From contig JANCIK010000008.1 of NCBI GenBank assembly GCA_028532985.1, positions 372,001-436,000 of the forward strand: 64,000 bases of DNA, written 5' to 3'. This DNA comes from Stropharia rugosoannulata. Taxonomy: Eukaryota; Basidiomycota; Agaricomycetes; Agaricales; Strophariaceae. Each line of letters opens with the position of its first letter. Position 1 is the stretch's first letter. Under the pieces are notes generated by a model that did no database searches, was not told the origin of the DNA, and saw only the letters and a program-made list of their open reading frames with translations. This document shows, one piece after another, positions 58,188 to 64,000 of the stretch. Position numbers and translations under genes: made by a program.

Positions 58188-61100
58188 ATGTCTGATGCTG
58201 GCACACGAGAACTGCAAGAAATGGATACACCGTTGCATATTGATCCGCAATCTCCTAATGCGAGTGACGGTATGCAGCACTTATGTCCTATCTTACAACG
58301 CAAATCATTCTCCTGCCTGATCAGGTATATCTAGGAGATCATGACAAAGACCTCACGGCGTCACTGGAAGGGCAGCTATTGTCTTGCATCATCAAGCTCA
58401 TGCGGCCTACGATCGCAGAACATCTGCATATGTCTGATGGTACGCAATGCCATGCACAAAACTGTGATTTCAGCGCCTAAGCTGATGTTGTTGACAGACC
58501 ATATAGAATGCCAGCTGCGGAAAGGTATGCTTTTATAATCTTACCGCACGACTTCTCTGACCGTCACCGAAATAGCTGCCGCAAGTGATGAAGGGAACAA
58601 ACTCATCTCGGCGCTTAACAATTTCATTAGAGTGGGTGTAGCCGCTGCAATACAACAGGAAAACAACACATCAGAACCGACACCTTTAGGTACTGTTAAT
58701 CCTCAATTGATATGAAATATTCTGATTGATTTTATTGTAGAGATGAGAGCCGAGAATGCAAGGTGTAGTTTGGGCGGTACGGATGGTTTTGGAAGATGTA
58801 TGTTACTTTGGCTGCTCGTCTGAGGGTGGGACTGATGCGCTATACACCTACAGCATCGAACAAGATGTCTACGGCGCATACCTCTGTGATTCAACTTCTT
58901 ATTCCCAAGGAAGTTCAGCCTACTGAGCTAGAATCGCTGGTTCAGAGGCAAACTCGTGCGCATGTCTACAATAATATGCCAATCCGGATGCTTGAATTCG
59001 ATGTGAATGGATCCAATATTAAACTCATTGGGCTCGACGACATATTCTGCATCCTGATGATGCGCATGGAAGAAGAAATCACTTCCCTGGAGTTTCAGCG
59101 TGACTGGACCAATGCTCTTGGCTTACGGGACTTCCATAACACTTGGTATAGGCATCGGTCAACCAGAATGCACGAAGTGATAGTGACAGCAGTATCTAAG
59201 ATTTCTTCGTACGCCATCTTGTCTCATACCTGGATCCGAGAATCTCCTGGAGATATTGTTTTTAATACCTGGAACAGCCGCTCTTCAAATCCTCGCGGGT
59301 GGGAAAAGGTCAAAGGATTCTGCAGCGTTACCGCCAACAAATGCAAAATGACACTTAGCTGGATGGATACTATCTGCATTAACAAGGAAAGCAGCTCGGA
59401 GCTCGACGAATCCATTCGTTCAATGTACAACTGGTATCATCACTCCCGTATATGCATCACATATCTGTCTGAGACGGAAGGACTTGGAGAAGGCGCACAC
59501 GACTCCTGGTTTACTCGTGGATGGACATTGCAGGAGTTACTTGCACCAAAGAATATAGTGTTTTACAATCGGGGCTGGAAGTTACTTGGCACAGATGAAC
59601 ACGGCACAATTATGTCTTTGGTGACTGCTGGGACTGGTATTACCGCAGCAGAGATGGAGATGTGTCATTCTGGTCAAAAAGATCGCATCCCCGTTAGCCG
59701 TATTTTACACATGGCATCGCAACGTCAAGTCACCAGAGAGGAGGATTCATCGTACTCATTGCTTGGACTCCTGGATGTCAACATATCAGTCGCATATGGT
59801 GAAGGAGAACAATCAGCATTCCGTCGGCTATTCCAGGAGCCTTTGCTCACCAGGAAGCATGTACTTGATCTATTTAATCGACAATATGACAACAACGACA
59901 GTCTTGTCCCGTTGACAGGCCTGCGTTTATACCAAGGCTGTAAGTGGCCACAGCGAGCGGTTTGGGCTGGAGTGCAGGGGTACAGCGGAGCGGTGATTAG
60001 CCTGATCAGTTGTCTCAGCGCTCAGCGCGTGCATCACAAATCATCACGCGTGTGCTCAGCGGGCGGTTGTGTGGGGTTCAGCGGACTGTACGGGTCATAA
60101 GTACACAGTTGGATTACCTGGAATAGCCGTCAGCGGAGCACATAACGGTTACTGTCGTCCCAGCGGAAGGCAGGAGTACAGCTGAGCGGAAAATATCAAA
60201 GGCGACGAGCAGGACTGTGTGTAGACGGCGTCCCAAAAAGGGCTCAGCGGAACACATCACGAAGGCGAAATTTGCCTAAGTCCACTCGTCAGGTGACCGT
60301 GGCGCGCGCGCTGGAGCGTGTGATGCCCGAGGGAATGAATAATGCACACAGCACGGACTCCGCTGGGGAACTTTGGCAGCGGTAACCAGGCCTCGATGAC
60401 CAAGAAGGAACCGCCCAGCGGGGTTAAACGGCGTCTCGGCGGAGGCTGGCGGCGCAACGGGATCAGGTCGCGCTCAGCGGAGTAGTCATCAAAAAAAAAC
60501 GCCCAGCGGAGGCACATGCGCTCAGCGGACCTTTGGTCCGGCGTTGCTAGTATTTACTCTCCACCTAAATTAGTACACAGCGCGTCTATATAAACTTGTA
60601 ATTGTAACTACGGAAATTAAGCAATTGTCTACCCACTAGATCTGTGTGTTGGGCTCCGTCCCAGACCGTCAGCGGGCTGTGTCTAGCTTTTGTTAGGGTT
60701 TTAACTGTGAAGTGTATTGTGAATTATAGAAGTTTTGGATAGCTTCTGGCCACCGGGTCATTTGGAGAGCTCAGCGGGGAGTCAGTGCAACCGTGTACGA
60801 AAACTCGCGCTGTAGTGTTTTGAGATTTGAGACTGCACCACCGGGTGAACGAGGTTCTGGATAGCCTCAGCGGAATAGGACTTTGGATAGTCAGCGGAGC
60901 GAGGCACAATTGGGAATACCAGCTTGTGTGAGCATCTGCATCGGTCACCGGACCTCAAACCCACTCAGCGGAATAAGCCCCGCGGAGCCACCATCAAAAC
61001 TATACATTACTATCGATACCCTGCGCTCAGCGGAGGTCGCCCAGACATTAATCTGAGACTTCTAGAATTAAACCCCTCCTTAAAAAACGAACTTGCAGGC

Positions 61101-61886
61101 ACTGTACAGCGGACATCTGGACTGAACTTACGAGACTCTTAAACATCACAGTCGCTCAGCGGAGAGGACCAGGAAAAGCGTAGACATCTATATTCCGCTT
61201 AGCTGAAGAGCGTCGCTCGATCTAGGGGATAGGATCTCGCTCCGCTGGGGTTGTGTGTGTTGTGTTTCTTGTGATTCGAGTCTAGCCCCGCGGCAGACCT
61301 CTCACCGTCATCCTTGAAGGCATACTCTAACAGATCGAAAATATTTGACAAGGAGTATAGACTGGACCTGGACTATCACCCTCCTGAGCCAGTCATTCTA
61401 ACTCATCTTGGTGTACGGTGCCAATGGCTTCTTTTTCCGTCGTTGACCGTTCCAAAGGGCACTTCAGATGTCCGATACACTCCAAAAGGAAGGTACTCTG
61501 CTCAGATTGCAACAAATGTGGTATTGCCAAATGGTGACAAATTGAAAATCGTCAATAATCTGCTCGACCACATAATATACGGCGACTACAGTAACTACAT
61601 AAATCCCCTCAGTGACGTTTTACACATTTACTTTCAAAAACCAACATACGCCGTTCCAGCCTTCACTCTCAAAGGAGATGCCTTGTTACTGCCCAGACAT
61701 TTGATGGCAATAAAGCTTTACTCACCAGATAAGCCTGGGACGGTTCACACTGGCAGTGAGATACATATTTTGGGGCTGAATTGGCCGGCTGATTTTAGCC
61801 TGTCAAATGGCACTGGTATTTGTCGGGAAATACCTCTAGCCGAGCTAGAGCCTAATGGGATGCAGCTTATTACACTTTATTTGTAA
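58188..61886 (+). pseudogene. HET-domain gene HET-E, disrupted by a 1.39-kb insertion
   Basis: Exons by family pattern: 58188-58269, 58335-58439, 58498-58524, 58576-58689, 58741-58797, then 58854 onward. The fifth intron (58798-58853, GTATGT...CTACAG, 56 nt) is needed for the frame. The HET domain is intact (SSYAILSHTWIRESPGD, WMDTICINKESSSELDES, WFTRGWTLQELLAPKN). At 59912 an insertion starts in the C-terminal region; the coding sequence resumes at 61309 and runs to the stop at 61884-61886 in a compatible frame. With the insertion the protein ends at 60100 in foreign sequence, losing the last 190 residues. The start (MSDAGTRELQEMDT) is one of two candidates. It might still yield a truncated HET protein. 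Confidence 0.88.
59913..61304. mobile_element. CAGCGG-rich insertion in HET-E
   Basis: 1392 bp with imperfect short TIRs (TGACAGGCCTGC at the left, TGAGAGGTCTGC as complement of the right) and the direct repeat CCGT at 59909-59912 and 61305-61308. It contains about 19 CAGCGG in one orientation, mostly as CTCAGCGGA, and two in the opposite one. No long open frame. A DNA transposon derivative with 4-bp duplication is the simplest reading; the superfamily is open. Confidence 0.75.
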
Positions 61887-62690
61887 TTGTAGTCTACTTT
61901 GTAAAATACATCCCATATAGGCAGACACAGCGAGATGAGCAGCCTCTCCGCGGCCAGACCAATGCGCGCACCAGAGCAGTGGTTTTCTCGGCGTCTCCGC
62001 GGCTCAGATGCAGCACACAGCGCACGGTCCTGTGTCATGCATCACAGGTGCATCCTTTACCTCATGCTGGGCTGTACAGCGGGTACGCGATGTTGCTGTG
62101 GGAATGGGGCGGGCCCGGTCAAGAGACGCGGCGAGTAGGCGAAATATGGTGTGCGAGGCATGCAGGACGAGGTCGCTGAATGCGTGCGGAGGGCGGGATG
62201 CATTTGTAGTGACCAAAATACAACGGGCCTTATATTAAAGAGAAGGAAGGGTGGGTTGCGCCGTTCCTAGTGATACTAATGTTTCCCACTGGCTGCTCGG
62301 TGCTCGTGATGAGCCAGGACAATCCAAGGCTTCCCATATGTCGTCGCTGCTCTGCAGTGTGTCGACTAGACTGCAAGCGTGACATCATGTTAGGCTGGGT
62401 GCTACATCATGCTGAAACCGCAGTGCGCAGAGTGGGCGCTGTTAGTACTTTAGTCTGGTGGATATTGCCACTGTGCTCCCGTCATGGCTGAGTCTGTCAG
62501 TGCATCATTCCCTGGCAGCACTGTACCTAGGGCCTGTAAAGTAATACATTTAAGCGCCGAATTACTCCTGCGCTTCTTTGTTGTCTTCTTTCTGTTCTTC
62601 TTTGCCTCTGGTTCTGTGTTCTGTGTACAAATACAATACACGCGGCCGAGCCACTTCTCCGCGCACCAGGGCAACGTGTCTGCGTGTCTG
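61887..62690 (+). repeat. 3' flank of HET-E, shared with HET-C and HET-D
   Basis: Close match to 30536-31340, ending near the sequence CGCACCAGGGCAACGTGTCTGCGTG present in both. Confidence 0.85.
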
Positions 62691-63285
62691 CGTGCCTCTT
62701 GTAAGGAGCGCTATTTGCTTGCGCTTAGATCCGGCCAATTTGTGGCATGATTTTCCAGTGGTATGATTTCCTTAAAACTAATTTGCTTGGTGCTTCGGAG
62801 TCAGGCGATAATTCTACATATTATTTAATATTTAAGGACATGCATCAGAAAGTTGTCCATTTAGTATCCGGGTTTCTTAAGTTTTGTTCGGTTTATCTGT
62901 TTCAGGAAACCGTACTTATATCTCAACTTAAGATTAAGCTTCAGAAGCAGTTCAGAAGCACGGTAATATGTATAGAAATGGTAATTATCAGGCTTGATTC
63001 CCTTTTTGGTTTCCGACTTACCATACATGTTTCCGAGGAAAGAGGTTTCCTGTTTTTTGCGGTTTTATTGCCGTTTCCAGGGTGAGAAACCAGAAAAAAC
63101 TAAATGGTTAAATTTCTGATGTGGTGTACACGTAGATAGGCAGTTAATTACCACCCACCTTCGTTTACAGTCCAGGAGCTCGTTACAGTTACCCCAGAAG
63201 ACAGTCCGTCCTGCACAGTCAAAGCACAGTCATTCTTTTAGTCTCCTACCCCTTTTCTTGAGCATCACCCCCAAGACGACCACAC
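62691..63285. other. unassigned interval
   Basis: No match to the other HET 3' flanks. One frame (62747-63085, 112 codons) has no domain I recognise. Several GGTTTCC/GGAAACC motifs in both orientations occur between 62860 and 63110, possibly a small degenerate element. Confidence 0.4.
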
Positions 63286-63873
63286 TATGGTGAGTTATTT
63301 GCACATTTATTCCCACATCCCCCCCCCCTCTCACAACGACATGAAATTTTATTGTATTATGATTATAACTTATGTACAGTATTTAAACATAATGGTATAC
63401 ATCTTTCTGATTTATCCAAACTGTTAGAGTATACTCATAGAAATGGGCCAAAAACGGTCACATTTTCTTAAATTCAGTGCCATCATTTCAATTTCCCACG
63501 AGTGTCCCCCCCCCCTCACTCGACTGTTCCCCCCTCTCACTCAAGATGTCAAACCTCAGATCACTAAATTAGCCAAAGAAATATTACTTTCAAGTGGTGA
63601 ATATGCTATTTACGAGTATTTTACTATTAACAAGATCTTCAGAATAACATAGTAGGTTGATTTTGTAAAGTAGCAATATAATGATTGCATCATTGGTACA
63701 TGAGATGGATATAATATACAGTTTATACTACATAGAGTAAAATTCCTGTATATCACTACTAATTACAGGGCATTAGAAGTTAAATTAGAGATTGAAGTCC
63801 CTTGAGGGGGAGGGGGCGCACTCCGATCAGGAGGGGGGGGACGTGGGAATAAATATGCAAATAACTCACCATA
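63286..63873. mobile_element. TATGG-terminus element, copy iii (588 bp)
   Basis: Complete copy, almost the same as 41800-42380, with both TIRs. It is followed directly by a type iv terminus that lacks its first bases. Confidence 0.85.
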
Positions 63874-64000
63874 ATACACCATATTCTCACGCCCCCCCCC
63901 CCGGACTGATCTGTATGGTGAGTTATTTGCACCATATTCTCACGCGCCCCCCCGGACTGATCTGAGTGCCCGCCCCCCAACTCAGAGGGCCTTAACCTAT
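63874..64000. mobile_element. type iv TATGG termini, fragment plus start of another copy
   Basis: 63874-63913 is a partial type iv left end; at 63914 a full TATGGTGAGTTATTTGCACC terminus starts a further copy that runs out of the window. The same CCCGGACTGAT sequence follows in both and in 43001-43749. Confidence 0.7.

Noticed and set aside
59909..61308. Insertion in HET-E as a removable intron
   Set aside because: The borders lack a GT...AG pair that would rejoin the frame.

Overview
The window reads as repeat-rich nuclear DNA of a filamentous fungus, most likely an agaricomycete basidiomycete. The evidence is a family of HET (heterokaryon-incompatibility) proteins with the basidiomycete-style SSELDESIRSM core, short (50-66 nt) GT-AG introns, a chromodomain Ty3/Gypsy element and a Ty1/Copia element. 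No rRNA, tRNA or CRISPR array was recognised.

The backbone is five members of one HET gene family. HET-A (minus, cut by the window start, up to 1775), HET-B (16814-19109), HET-C (28215-30535), HET-D (38248-40555) and HET-E (58188-61886, broken by an insertion). All five share the same spliced 5' half: five phase-1 introns, including one around a 27-nt microexon, in front of a long last exon carrying the HET domain. Reading only the long open frames misses about 130 N-terminal residues. The C and D genes sit in large tandem segmental duplications that include their 5' and 3' flanks and a tiny zinc-knuckle gene (35148-35315 and 52850-53017). An orphan 5' flank at 19745-20290 marks another, lost, unit.

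Between HET-A and HET-B lies a separate and striking gene (11461-12522): a secreted precursor with a signal peptide and 14 tandem heptapeptide-like cores of the form G-[YM]-P-x-Q-G-W, separated by KR (Kex2) sites and EA dipeptides (Ste13-type). Its 3' flank is duplicated upstream of HET-D, without the gene.

The rest is mobile DNA. 20291-28046 holds two long-TIR elements of one terminus family, one carrying a hAT-like insertion (21090-21978), the other carrying a full Copia element (22925-27617). 41717-52724 is a four-deep nest: a TIR element with a 10-bp target duplication contains TATGG-terminus elements, one of which contains a solo Copia-type LTR, which contains a complete Gypsy element (44066-52215). 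The Gypsy element shows the signature of Tf1-like self-priming and carries an extra 3' ORF with two zinc knuckles; its internal ORFs hold six premature stops, all explainable as transitions, although its LTRs are identical. A 798-bp TIR element (53377-54174) has a clean 9-bp target duplication. The insertion in HET-E (59913-61304) is packed with about 19 copies of CAGCGG.

The stretches 1776-11460, 12523-16813, 31341-35147 and 54184-58187 contain simple repeats and many stops, and no coding gene I can support.
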